Origin: Chryseobacterium sp. OSA05B
GTDB lineage: Bacteria; Bacteroidota; Bacteroidia; Flavobacteriales; Weeksellaceae
Direction: 5' to 3'
Assembly: GCF_019970065.1 (NCBI RefSeq)
Contig: NZ_JAHXYH010000007.1
Span: 62,001-126,000 of the forward strand
Length of the DNA stretch: 64,000 nt
Part shown: one piece after another, positions 1 to 7,837 of the stretch
Numbering within the stretch: position 1 is the stretch's first letter
Layout: every line of letters starts with the position of its first letter
Program-made: the position numbers and the translations under genes
The notes under the pieces: model-generated
Told to the model about the DNA's origin: nothing
The model's database searches: none
Seen by the model: only the letters and a program-made list of their open reading frames with translations

Positions 1-738
1 ATAGAAATAGTCATCGAAATGAACGGCATCAATGTCATATCTTTTCACAATATCTTTTACGACATTGGAAACGTGGCCCTGCGTTTTTGGATTGGCAGGA
101 TCGAACCAATACATTCCATTCCTTAATTTAATAACGACATCGGACAGCTTGTTCGCCATAGAAAGACTGTTGACAGCGCCTCCGTTTGAATGGTGAGCAC
201 GATAAGGATTTAACCAGACATGAAGTTCCAGGCCTCTTTTATGGGCTTCTTCGATCCAAAACTGAAGGGGATCATAATTTGGATAAGGAGCAGTTCCGGT
301 CTGGCCGGTCAGAAAGTAAGACCAGGGTTCAATATTACTCGTATACAAAGCATCTGCAGAAGGTCTGATCTGGAAGATGGCTGCATTGAAATTATTGTCT
401 TTCAGCATATCGAGCATGCTTATAGCTTCTGCTTTCTGCTGATCCACAGATAAGTCATTTCTTGAAGGCCAGTTGATATTGGCTACACTTGCAATCCATG
501 CGCCACGAAATTCTCTTTTAACTTCGGGAAGAACGGTTCTGAAGTTTTCTTCCGCGGGAGAAATTGGAGTTCCTGGTTTTACTGTGGAAACCGGCTCTTT
601 CGGTTTTGATATATTGGTATTGGGTTTTGCTGTATTCTTTGTTGGGGTTGCTTTTACGGTATTGTTCTGGACGGAGCAGCTGGCATATGATGCAAAAACT
701 CCGGCTAAAACAGTAAGCTTTATGATATTCATTCTCAT
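1..738 (-). CDS. Glycosyl-hydrolase-like 10 (GHL10/DUF187) lipoprotein, 3' end cut by window
   Basis: The visible 246 residues are the N-terminal part; the gene runs on past base 1. Translation starts at the ATG at 738 (a second ATG lies at 732). A hydrophobic signal ends in an A-S-Y-A-S-C lipobox near residue 20, so it is probably a surface or periplasmic lipoprotein. A 50-residue Thr/Pro/Lys-rich linker follows, then motifs typical of GHL10 (PF02638): REFRGAWIASVANINWPS, a PSADALY stretch, LHVWLNPYR, and DAVHFDDYFY at the cut edge. The family has a TIM-barrel fold and is thought to act on polysaccharide or cell-wall glycans; the substrate is unknown. The family call is firm for the part seen. 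Confidence 0.85.
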   Translation of the reverse strand, partial: MRMNIIKLTVLAGVFASYASCSVQNNTVKATPTKNTAKPNTNISKPKEPVSTVKPGTPISPAEENFRTVLPEVKREFRGAWIASVANINWPSRNDLSVDQQKAEAISMLDMLKDNNFNAAIFQIRPSADALYTSNIEPWSYFLTGQTGTAPYPNYDPLQFWIEEAHKRGLELHVWLNPYRAHHSNGGAVNSLSMANKLSDVVIKLRNGMYWFDPANPKTQGHVSNVVKDIVKRYDIDAVHFDDYFY

Positions 739-820
739 CGTCTGCAAACTACTTTTAAAATTTATTTTTTCTAAGAGATTATTATGCCAAAATAAACATT
801 TTAAGACATAGTATAATAAA

Positions 821-846
821 AAAGCCCCGAAAAATTCGAGGCTTTT
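821..846 (-). terminator. Rho-independent terminator of typA
   Basis: Read on the minus strand, stem AAGCCTCGAA, a short T loop and TTCGGGGCTT are followed by a T run. It begins 19 bases after the typA stop and separates typA from the GHL10 gene. Confidence 0.8.
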
Positions 847-864
847 CTAATATATAAGAATTTC

Positions 865-2670
865 TTATGCTTTCGCTGATCTGTCCATTCTTTTTCTTTC
901 TTCTTCAGAAAGAACTTTCTTTCTCATTCTGATAAAGTTTGGAGTCACCTCAATTGCTTCATCACCCTGGATATATTCCATACATTCTTCAAGAGAGAAT
1001 AAGATTTTCGGTGCAACACCTGTATCTTTATCTTTACCTGAAGCTCTCATGTTGTTTAACTGTTTTGCTTCAACGATGTTTACTACAAGGTCACCCGGCT
1101 TGTTTTGTTCACCGATGATCATACCAGCGTAAATTTCCTCACCCGGATCTACATAGAACTTACCTCTATCCTGTAATTTAGCGATAGAATATTCTGTAGC
1201 AGGACCTTGAGTTTTGCTGATCAATACTCCATTACTTCTTCCAGGAATCGCACCTTTGAAAGGCTTGTATTCTGTGAAACGGTGCGCCATAATAGCTTCA
1301 CCAGCAGTAGCGGTCAACATTTGAGAACGCAATCCGATCAAACCTCTTGAAGGAATTTCGAATTCCATATGCTGCATTTCTCCTTTAGTTTCCATAATGT
1401 GAAGGTCACCTTTTCTCTGAGTAGCCAAGTCGATTACTCTTGAAGCAAATTCTTCAGGAACGTCTACTACCAAAGATTCATAAGGCTCACATTTTTCTCC
1501 ATCGATTTCTCTAAGGATAACCTGTGGCTGACCAATTGTCATTTCATACCCTTCTCTTCTCATCGTTTCAATTAAAACAGACAAGTGAAGAATACCTCTA
1601 CCGAATACTAAGAATGTGTTGGCATCATCAGTTTGTTCAACTCTTAATGCTAAGTTTTTCTCTAATTCTTTTGTTAATCTTTCTTTCAGGTGGTTAGAAG
1701 TAACATATTTACCGTCTTTACCGAAGAAAGGTGAATTGTTGATAGAGAACGTCATGTTCAATGTAGGCTCATCAATTGCAGTTCTTGGCAATGGTTCAGG
1801 ATTTTCAAGATCTACGAATGAATCACCGATCTGGAAAGCATCAAAACCTACAACAGCACAGATATCACCTGCTTTTACTTCTGTAACTTTTTTCTTCCCT
1901 AATCCTTCAAAAACGTAAAGTTCTTTTACTTTTCCTTTTAAAACTTTACCATCTGCCTGAGCTAATCCGATCCACTGAGCTTCTTTGATTTCTCCTCTGA
2001 TCACTTTTCCAATTGCAATTCTTCCTAAGAAAGAAGAAAAGTCAAGAGAAACGATCTGCATCTGTAAGTTTCCTTCCTCTACTTTAGGTTCCGGAACATA
2101 TTGCAGGATACCATCTAATAATGGGAAAATATCCTCTGTCTGCTCTAATGAAGTGTTGAACCAACCTTGCTTGGAAGAACCGTAGAATGTTGGGAAATCA
2201 AGCTGCTCTTCAGTAGCCTCAAGATTGAAGAATAAATCAAATACCTGGTCATGAACTTCTTCAGGACGACAGTTTGGCTTGTCTACTTTATTGATTACCA
2301 CTAATGGTCTAAGTCCTAATTCCAATGCTTTCTGAAGTACGAATCTTGTCTGAGGCATCGGCCCTTCAAAGGCATCCACCAACAAAATAACTCCATCCGC
2401 CATTTTTAAAACTCTCTCTACTTCCCCACCGAAATCGGCGTGACCGGGAGTGTCGATTACGTTAATTTTAACGTCTTTATAAGTAACAGAAATATTTTTA
2501 GATAGAATGGTAATACCTCTTTCTCTTTCAAGATCGTTATTATCCATTATTAATTCTCCACTTTCCTGATTTTCTCTGAAAATGTTTGTAGCATGAATAA
2601 TCTTGTCAACCAAAGTCGTCTTCCCGTGGTCAACGTGTGCGATAATCGCAATATTTCTAATGTTTTGCAT
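865..2670 (-). CDS. typA: Translational GTPase TypA/BipA
   Basis: 601 residues, the usual length for TypA/BipA, a ribosome-binding GTPase of the EF-G/LepA class involved in ribosome assembly and stress adaptation. The G motifs are complete: G1 HVDHGKTT (12-19), G2 RGIT (51-54), G3 DTPGH (73-77) and G4 NKVD (127-130). EF-G-like domains III and V and the TypA-specific C-terminal domain follow, including SRGLIGLRS and RMRKKVLSEEERKR. The ATG at 2670 begins MQNIRNIAIIAHVDHGK, the conserved N-terminus of the family. It is monocistronic with its own terminator at 821-846. The call is secure. Confidence 0.97.
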   Translation of the reverse strand: MQNIRNIAIIAHVDHGKTTLVDKIIHATNIFRENQESGELIMDNNDLERERGITILSKNISVTYKDVKINVIDTPGHADFGGEVERVLKMADGVILLVDAFEGPMPQTRFVLQKALELGLRPLVVINKVDKPNCRPEEVHDQVFDLFFNLEATEEQLDFPTFYGSSKQGWFNTSLEQTEDIFPLLDGILQYVPEPKVEEGNLQMQIVSLDFSSFLGRIAIGKVIRGEIKEAQWIGLAQADGKVLKGKVKELYVFEGLGKKKVTEVKAGDICAVVGFDAFQIGDSFVDLENPEPLPRTAIDEPTLNMTFSINNSPFFGKDGKYVTSNHLKERLTKELEKNLALRVEQTDDANTFLVFGRGILHLSVLIETMRREGYEMTIGQPQVILREIDGEKCEPYESLVVDVPEEFASRVIDLATQRKGDLHIMETKGEMQHMEFEIPSRGLIGLRSQMLTATAGEAIMAHRFTEYKPFKGAIPGRSNGVLISKTQGPATEYSIAKLQDRGKFYVDPGEEIYAGMIIGEQNKPGDLVVNIVEAKQLNNMRASGKDKDTGVAPKILFSLEECMEYIQGDEAIEVTPNFIRMRKKVLSEEERKRMDRSAKA

Positions 2671-2688
2671 GAATGATTTTTACGGGTG

Positions 2689-2721
2689 CAAAAATAGTGA
2701 TTTCTAATGAATAATAAGCAA
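2689..2721 (-). promoter_or_regulatory. Putative typA promoter (TTG-N22-TATTTTTG)
   Basis: On the minus strand, TATTTTTG (2696-2689) fits the flavobacterial -7 consensus TAnnTTTG. A TTG (2721-2719) lies 22 bases further upstream. The -7 box ends 18 bases before the ATG. Motif match only. Confidence 0.45.
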
Positions 2722-2855
2722 GAATATAAATTAATTAACAAATTCATAATGAGCACATTCACCAGTTTACCCTGTTAAAGCTTTAAAATTGAAGATTTTA
2801 GAATTCCATTTAAATTGAAGATTAAGAATCTACCATTAGGTTTAAATGATTAATC

Positions 2856-3113
2856 TTATGAATATTTTTCCAAAAAATAAATACATATGGCCTGAATTAA
2901 AATAATTCCGCCCAATTTCAATAAAAAAGATTTTTTTGAAATTTTGTGCCTGAAAACAAGCATTCCTAAAATTGCTCCAACTGTTCCTGCAAGAAAAGTA
3001 AATCCTAAAAGTGTGCTTTCAGGAATTCTTCTTTTATGTTTGATGGAAAGTCTTTTGTCCCAGCCAAAAATGATGAAAGTAACCACGCTTGCGATAAGTA
3101 GAATGTAGATCAT
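2856..3113 (-). CDS. DUF1294 family small membrane protein
   Basis: 85 residues with three hydrophobic segments. The DUF1294 pattern is clear: FGWDKRLSIKHKRRIPE near residues 16-32, a Gly-rich transmembrane stretch (AGTVGAILGMLVFRHK), then KISKKSFLL. No function is established for the family. I chose the ATG at 3113. A longer in-frame start at 3170 would run through the terminator of the upstream gene and add 19 residues that do not look like the family. The 3113 start is only 5 bases from a TATTTTTG box, so the mRNA may be leaderless. Confidence 0.82.
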   Translation of the reverse strand: MIYILLIASVVTFIIFGWDKRLSIKHKRRIPESTLLGFTFLAGTVGAILGMLVFRHKISKKSFLLKLGGIILIQAICIYFLEKYS

Positions 3114-3117
3114 GGTA

Positions 3118-3125
3118 CAAAAATA
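3118..3125 (-). promoter_or_regulatory. -7-like box TATTTTTG just upstream of the DUF1294 start
   Basis: TATTTTTG on the minus strand ends 5 bases before the ATG at 3113. Transcription would then start at or very near the start codon. No TTG at the expected -33 distance was found. Confidence 0.35.
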
Positions 3126-3152
3126 GTGAATTGGGTGATCTTTAGCCACCAT

Positions 3153-3182
3153 AAAAAAAGCTGCTTTCATAAAAAAGCAGCT
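3153..3182 (-). terminator. Terminator of the YceI gene
   Basis: On the minus strand, AGCTGCTTT, a 6-base loop and AAAGCAGCT are followed by seven T. It lies 27 bases after the YceI stop codon. Confidence 0.82.
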
Positions 3183-3208
3183 CTCCGTATTTGTATTGTA
3201 TCTAACAA

Positions 3209-3886
3209 TTATTTTTTAGCTTTCACGTCAACAGCGATCTCGATATCTTTGCTGATCATCCATTCTGCAGGATCTGCTTCTGAAGTACCGAATTTAATTC
3301 CCCAATCTGCTCTGTTTACCGTAAATTTAGCATTTACAGATGCTGTATTTTCCGTTACATCTACTTTAGCAGGGAAAGTTACATTGACTGTTTTTCCTGA
3401 TAGTGTAAGGTTTCCGCTTACTGTTTTGTTAGCTCCTGCAACAGCATCTTTAGGTGCATCTTTCAAGTCTGTTACGCTTGTAATTTTGAAATCTGAAGTA
3501 GGATTCTTTGCGGTATCAAAGAAATCAGGATTTTTTAGGTGAGCTTCAAGTTCTGAAGGCTTTTTATCTTTTTCTGTTACTGAAGCTGGATCTACTTTGA
3601 TAGAATTCATATCGATCACAAAGTTTCCGGCAGTTAACTGACCTCCTTCAATGCTCAGATCTCCTGATTTTACGTTAAGAGTTCCCCAACGAGGTGCCAT
3701 ACCTCCTTTGTGGAAAGCTTTCCAGTTTACTACAGAAGTAGCAACATCAACCGGCAAAACTTCACCTTTGCTTTCTGCCACTTTCTGTTCCGTAGCTGTA
3801 GCCGTAGTCTCTGCTGATTTTTCTTTATTACATGATGCTGCAAGCAATCCAACTGCTACCAATGCAATTACACTAAGTTTTTTCAT
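3209..3886 (-). CDS. YceI-family lipoprotein
   Basis: 225 residues. The N-terminus MKKLSVIALVAVGLLAASC is a lipoprotein signal with Cys19 as the predicted acylated residue, followed by a Thr/Ala/Glu-rich linker. Residues from about 45 on match the YceI lipocalin-like barrel, which binds isoprenoid-type lipids in characterised members: VDVATSVVNWKAFHKGG, PDFFDTAKNPTSDFKITSV, VSGNLTLSGKTVNVTFP and VNRADWGIKFG are all family signatures. It is probably monocistronic with a terminator at 3153-3182. A TATATTTG box sits at 3943-3936 on the minus strand, about 50 bases upstream. The ligand is unknown. Confidence 0.92.
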   Translation of the reverse strand: MKKLSVIALVAVGLLAASCNKEKSAETTATATEQKVAESKGEVLPVDVATSVVNWKAFHKGGMAPRWGTLNVKSGDLSIEGGQLTAGNFVIDMNSIKVDPASVTEKDKKPSELEAHLKNPDFFDTAKNPTSDFKITSVTDLKDAPKDAVAGANKTVSGNLTLSGKTVNVTFPAKVDVTENTASVNAKFTVNRADWGIKFGTSEADPAEWMISKDIEIAVDVKAKK

Positions 3887-4191
3887 ATTGTTTATTTGTT
3901 TAGAAAATTGTTTAAAACTTTAAATTTAAGAATTTCAAATATAAAAAACGTTATTAACTGTCATCTTAACATACATCAAGAAATGAAAAATTTCAGATTT
4001 TACTATGCACAGCTAGCATATGAAGGGGAAACAACCGATTTAAGAATTCAAAATTCATTAACTTTATGCAGGTAAGACTCTCATGACAACTCACATGGAG
4101 ATTACAATTTTGAGCCGGTTCCTATTAGAAAGTGAACTATATCGAAAATGTTGGTAGAGAAATTACTCATCATTAAATCAAATCAAAAAAT
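3887..4191. other. 305-base divergent intergenic region
   Basis: It lies between the divergent YceI and O-methyltransferase genes. Only a minus-strand TATATTTG box at 3936-3943 stands out. I see no RNA gene, repeat or credible small ORF. Confidence 0.4.
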
Positions 4192-4857
4192 ATGAATCAA
4201 CAGTTATTTGAAAAAGTAGATCAGTACATCGGTAATTTGTTTGCCCAGGAAGACAATGTTCTTCAGGAAACTATTCAGTCTTTGGATGATGCTTCTATCC
4301 CCCAAATCAGTGTAACGCCCACTCAGGGTAAGTTTTTACAGTTGATGCTGCTTAGCTGTAAAGCCAAACGAGTTCTGGAATTGGGTACTTTAGCAGCCTA
4401 CAGCACGATATGGATGGCGAGGTCAATTCCTGCAGATGGTAAAATAATTACAGTAGAATTTGATCCTCATCATGCCCAGGTTGCCAGCCGGAATATTGCA
4501 AAAGCCGGGTTTTCAGATAAAATAGATCTGCGAACCGGCAAAGCGATGGATGTATTAAATGAACTTATTTCCAAAGGCGAAGAAGCTTTTGATTTTATTT
4601 TTATTGATGCTGACAAACCTCCCTATACCGAATATTTTGAATTAGCGTTGCAGCTTTCACATCCGGGAACGATTATTATTTGTGACAATGTCATCCGGGA
4701 AGGCAAAGTCCTGGATGAAAATACCACCGACGAAAGAGTGAAAGGAGTACAGCGGTTTAATCAAATGCTGGCCAACAACCCAAAAGTTACCGCTACGATT
4801 ATGCAAACCGTCGGTGCAAAAGAATATGACGGAATGGCAATCGCTATTGTCAATTAA
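4192..4857 (+). CDS. SAM-dependent O-methyltransferase (Methyltransf_3, COMT-like)
   Basis: 221 residues, typical of the bacterial cation-dependent O-methyltransferase family that methylates catechol-like or phenolic substrates. The SAM-binding motif I is VLELGTLAAYSTIWMA (61-76), with the acidic end of strand 2 at EFD (89-91). The metal-binding FIFIDADK (137-142) and CDN (164-166) are in place, and D139, D165 and N166 are the expected metal ligands. The native substrate cannot be read from sequence. It stands alone, with a terminator at 4899-4924. Confidence 0.9.
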   Translation: MNQQLFEKVDQYIGNLFAQEDNVLQETIQSLDDASIPQISVTPTQGKFLQLMLLSCKAKRVLELGTLAAYSTIWMARSIPADGKIITVEFDPHHAQVASRNIAKAGFSDKIDLRTGKAMDVLNELISKGEEAFDFIFIDADKPPYTEYFELALQLSHPGTIIICDNVIREGKVLDENTTDERVKGVQRFNQMLANNPKVTATIMQTVGAKEYDGMAIAIVN

Positions 4858-4898
4858 ATTTCAGTCAGTTCATTTTCTTTAACGAAGAATAAACATTT

Positions 4899-4924
4899 AA
4901 GGCGGGATAACTCGCCTTTTTTTC
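4899..4924 (+). terminator. Terminator of the O-methyltransferase gene
   Basis: AAGGCG, a loop, then CGCCTT followed by a run of T on the plus strand, 40 bases past the stop codon. Confidence 0.75.
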
Positions 4925-4962
4925 ATTCTAAAGACTTATTTTAGCCTTCCGAAAACAAAATA

Positions 4963-7086
4963 ATGACGACCGTAACATTTATACAGCAACAGCTTAATAT
5001 ATCAGAAAAAAGCATCAACAATACCCTGCAATTATTGGCCGAAGACTGCACAATTCCATTCATTTCCCGCTACAGAAAGGATAAAACCGGGAATCTGGAT
5101 GAAGTTCAGATCGAACAGATCTCAAAAATCAGCAAACAGTTTGAAGAAATTGTGAAGCGGAAGGAAAGTATTTTGAAATCCATTGAAGAGCAAAATGCAT
5201 TGACTCCTGAACTGAAACAGAGAATTGAAGAAAGCTTTGATCTTCTTGAGCTGGAAGATTTATACCTGCCATTCAAAAAGCGCAGAAAAACAAAAGCAGA
5301 TGCTGCCAAAGAAAAAGGACTGGAACCTTTAGCCAGAATCATTATGAGTCAGAAAAGCAATGACCTGCAGTTTCTGGCTTCCAAATATCTTAACAGTGAC
5401 GTTCCTTCTGAGGAAGAAGCTCTTCAGGGTGCAAGAGATATCATGGCAGAATGGATTAATGAAAATATGTACGTCCGTAAAAACCTTCGCCGTCTGTTTC
5501 AGCGCAAAGCAATGATCACATCCAAAGCGGTGAAAGCCAAAAAAGAGGAAGAGGATGCACAAAAATTCACTCATTATTTCGAATGGGAAGAAAATCTCAA
5601 CAGAACCCCGTCTCACAGACTTCTGGCGATGCTCAGAGCTGAATCTGAAGGTTTTGTAAAGGTTAATATTGGCATTGATAAGGATGAAGCGGTTGATTTC
5701 ATTGAAAAAGCCATCATTAAATCTAATAATGAAAGTTCAGACCAGATCGCTCTGGCGATTAAAGACAGCTACAAACGACTTCTGGAACCTGCTATTTCCA
5801 ACGAAGCTCTGCAGGAAGCCAAAGAAAAGGCAGATAAAAAAGCCATTGAAATATTTTCTGAAAACCTGAGTCAGCTGCTTCTTGCTCCGCCTTTGGGAGA
5901 AAAAAGAATTCTGGCGATTGATCCGGGATACAAAAGCGGGTGTAAAGTGGTATGCATTGATGAAAAAGGTGACTTATTGCATAATGAAACCCTCTACCCT
6001 CATGCTCCTCAGAACGAAAGCGGAATGGCGATGAAAAAGATCCGTTCTATGGTGAACGCCTACAATATTGAAGCGATTTCCATAGGAAACGGGACAGCCA
6101 GCCGGGAAACTGAGTTTTTCATCAAGAAAATAGCTTTTGATAAGCCATTACAGGTATTTGTAGTTTCTGAAGCAGGAGCATCGGTATACTCTGCAAGTAA
6201 AATTGCGAGGGATGAATTTCCATCTTATGATGTCACGGTTCGTGGTGCGGTTTCTATCGGAAGAAGACTGGCAGATCCGTTGGCAGAATTGGTAAAAATT
6301 GATGCGAAATCTATCGGTGTGGGCCAGTATCAGCATGATGTTGATCAGACTCAATTGAAAAACGAACTGGATTCAACGGTGATGAAATGTGTCAACTCTG
6401 TTGGAATCAATTTAAATACAGCCAGTAAATCTTTATTAAGTTACGTTTCCGGAATCGGGGAGAAAATGGCGGAGAATATTGTCAATTACCGCACGGAAAA
6501 TGGTGCTTTTGAGGACAGAAAACAGCTTAAAAAAGTTCCGAGACTTGGCGAAAAAGCCTACCAACAGGCTGCAGCTTTTGTAAGAATTACCAATGCTAAA
6601 AATCCGCTTGATAATTCTGCTGTGCATCCGGAAGCTTATGGAATCGTGGAAAAAATGGCAAAAGATTTAGGTATCAAAACCAATGAACTGATTGCCAGCA
6701 AAGAAAAGACAGCCTTAGTGAAGCCTGAGAATTATGTTACGGAAGAAATAGGAATTTTAGGGATCAAAGATATTTTAAAAGAGCTGGAGAAACCTGGATT
6801 AGATCCAAGAAAAGCGGCTAAAGTATTTGAATTTGATCCTAATGTAAAAAGCATCAGAGATCTGAAAGCCGGAATGATCCTTCCCGGAATTGTCAATAAT
6901 ATTACGGCTTTCGGATGTTTTGTAGACATGGGAATCAAGGAAAGCGGACTGGTTCATATTTCCCAATTAAAAGACGGGTTTGTATCTGATGTGAATGAGG
7001 TGGTAAAACTCCACCAGCATGTCCGCGTAAAAGTGACGGAAGTAGATGAAGCCAGAAAAAGAGTTCAGCTAAGCATGATTTTATAA
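4963..7086 (+). CDS. tex: RNA-binding transcription accessory protein Tex
   Basis: 707 residues. Tex proteins are nucleic-acid-binding transcription factors conserved in most bacteria. The order matches the known architecture: a helical N-terminal Tex domain (about 1-190), a YqgF/RNase-H-like domain beginning ILAIDPGYKSGCKV (316-329), a helix-hairpin-helix region NTASKSLLSYVSGIGEKMAE (485-504), and a C-terminal S1 domain (about 634-707) with ITAFGCFVDMG and ESGLVHISQL. It is shorter than the E. coli homologue (about 770) because it lacks a C-terminal extension after S1. The ATG at 4963 gives the expected N-terminus. Confidence 0.96.
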   Translation: MTTVTFIQQQLNISEKSINNTLQLLAEDCTIPFISRYRKDKTGNLDEVQIEQISKISKQFEEIVKRKESILKSIEEQNALTPELKQRIEESFDLLELEDLYLPFKKRRKTKADAAKEKGLEPLARIIMSQKSNDLQFLASKYLNSDVPSEEEALQGARDIMAEWINENMYVRKNLRRLFQRKAMITSKAVKAKKEEEDAQKFTHYFEWEENLNRTPSHRLLAMLRAESEGFVKVNIGIDKDEAVDFIEKAIIKSNNESSDQIALAIKDSYKRLLEPAISNEALQEAKEKADKKAIEIFSENLSQLLLAPPLGEKRILAIDPGYKSGCKVVCIDEKGDLLHNETLYPHAPQNESGMAMKKIRSMVNAYNIEAISIGNGTASRETEFFIKKIAFDKPLQVFVVSEAGASVYSASKIARDEFPSYDVTVRGAVSIGRRLADPLAELVKIDAKSIGVGQYQHDVDQTQLKNELDSTVMKCVNSVGINLNTASKSLLSYVSGIGEKMAENIVNYRTENGAFEDRKQLKKVPRLGEKAYQQAAAFVRITNAKNPLDNSAVHPEAYGIVEKMAKDLGIKTNELIASKEKTALVKPENYVTEEIGILGIKDILKELEKPGLDPRKAAKVFEFDPNVKSIRDLKAGMILPGIVNNITAFGCFVDMGIKESGLVHISQLKDGFVSDVNEVVKLHQHVRVKVTEVDEARKRVQLSMIL

Positions 7087-7137
7087 TAATGCTGAAATCT
7101 GTTCATCACTATTAATCAAACAAAATAACACTACATT

Positions 7138-7773
7138 TTGAGCTATAAAAATTTAATTTTTGATTTAGACGGAACGTTTTGGGACCCCAGAGCAACGATC
7201 ATCAAAATATGGAATGAGGTTTTAAATAAATATCAATTGATTCAAAAGGACCTGAAACCTGAGGATATGGATCAGTATATGGGATTATTGGCTGATAACA
7301 TTTTAAAAGCGATCATTCCCGGTATTTCAGATCAAAAGGTTTATGAAGTATTATCTGAAATCGTAAGCATTGAAAATAAGGTGTTGCGCGTTGAAGGTGG
7401 TATTCTTTATGAAGGAGTTGGTGAAACCTTAAAGAATTTAGCAAAAACCCACAGCCTTTTTATTGTCAGCAACTGCCAGGACGGATATATTGAATCTTTT
7501 TTAGAGTACTATCAATTCAATAATCTCTTTGTGGATATTGAATCTTATGGCCGGACTAAAAAACCGAAATCAGAAAACATTCGACTGCTCATGGAAAGGA
7601 ATCATTTAAGCATTGAAAACTCCGCTTATATTGGCGATACACAAACCGATTATGACTCTGCCACCTCCAATAATCTGCCTTTTATTTTCTGTGAATATGG
7701 TTTTGGAAAGCTGAGTGCAGGTAATTATAAGCCTGCTGTTTCGAAGTTTTCGGATCTTAAGAACTTTGTTTAA
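7138..7773 (+). CDS. HAD-family hydrolase (phosphoglycolate-phosphatase-like), TTG start
   Basis: 211 residues. The HAD catalytic motif I is FDLDGT with D9 and D11. Motif II is FIVSNCQ (about residue 110), a Lys in the KKPKSENI segment gives motif III, and motif IV is YIGDTQTDYDSA (about 160-171), with a helical cap between I and II. Together these indicate a small-molecule phosphatase of the Pgp/GPH type. Translation must begin at the TTG at 7138, since no ATG gives the catalytic motif and the next in-frame Met lies about 40 residues in. The gene follows tex by 51 bases and may share its transcript. Substrate unknown. Confidence 0.88.
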   Translation: MSYKNLIFDLDGTFWDPRATIIKIWNEVLNKYQLIQKDLKPEDMDQYMGLLADNILKAIIPGISDQKVYEVLSEIVSIENKVLRVEGGILYEGVGETLKNLAKTHSLFIVSNCQDGYIESFLEYYQFNNLFVDIESYGRTKKPKSENIRLLMERNHLSIENSAYIGDTQTDYDSATSNNLPFIFCEYGFGKLSAGNYKPAVSKFSDLKNFV

Positions 7774-7794
7774 ATATCATCAAAACTACATACA

Positions 7795-7824
7795 AATAAG
7801 GCTGCCCAAAAGGACAGCCTTATT
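7795..7824. terminator. Bidirectional terminator between convergent genes
   Basis: AATAAGGCTG (7795-7804) pairs with CAGCCTTATT (7815-7824) around a short loop. T-rich flanks lie on both sides, so it can end both the HAD gene (+) and the beta-helix gene (-). Confidence 0.82.
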
Positions 7825-7837
7825 TCTTTTAGATTTT

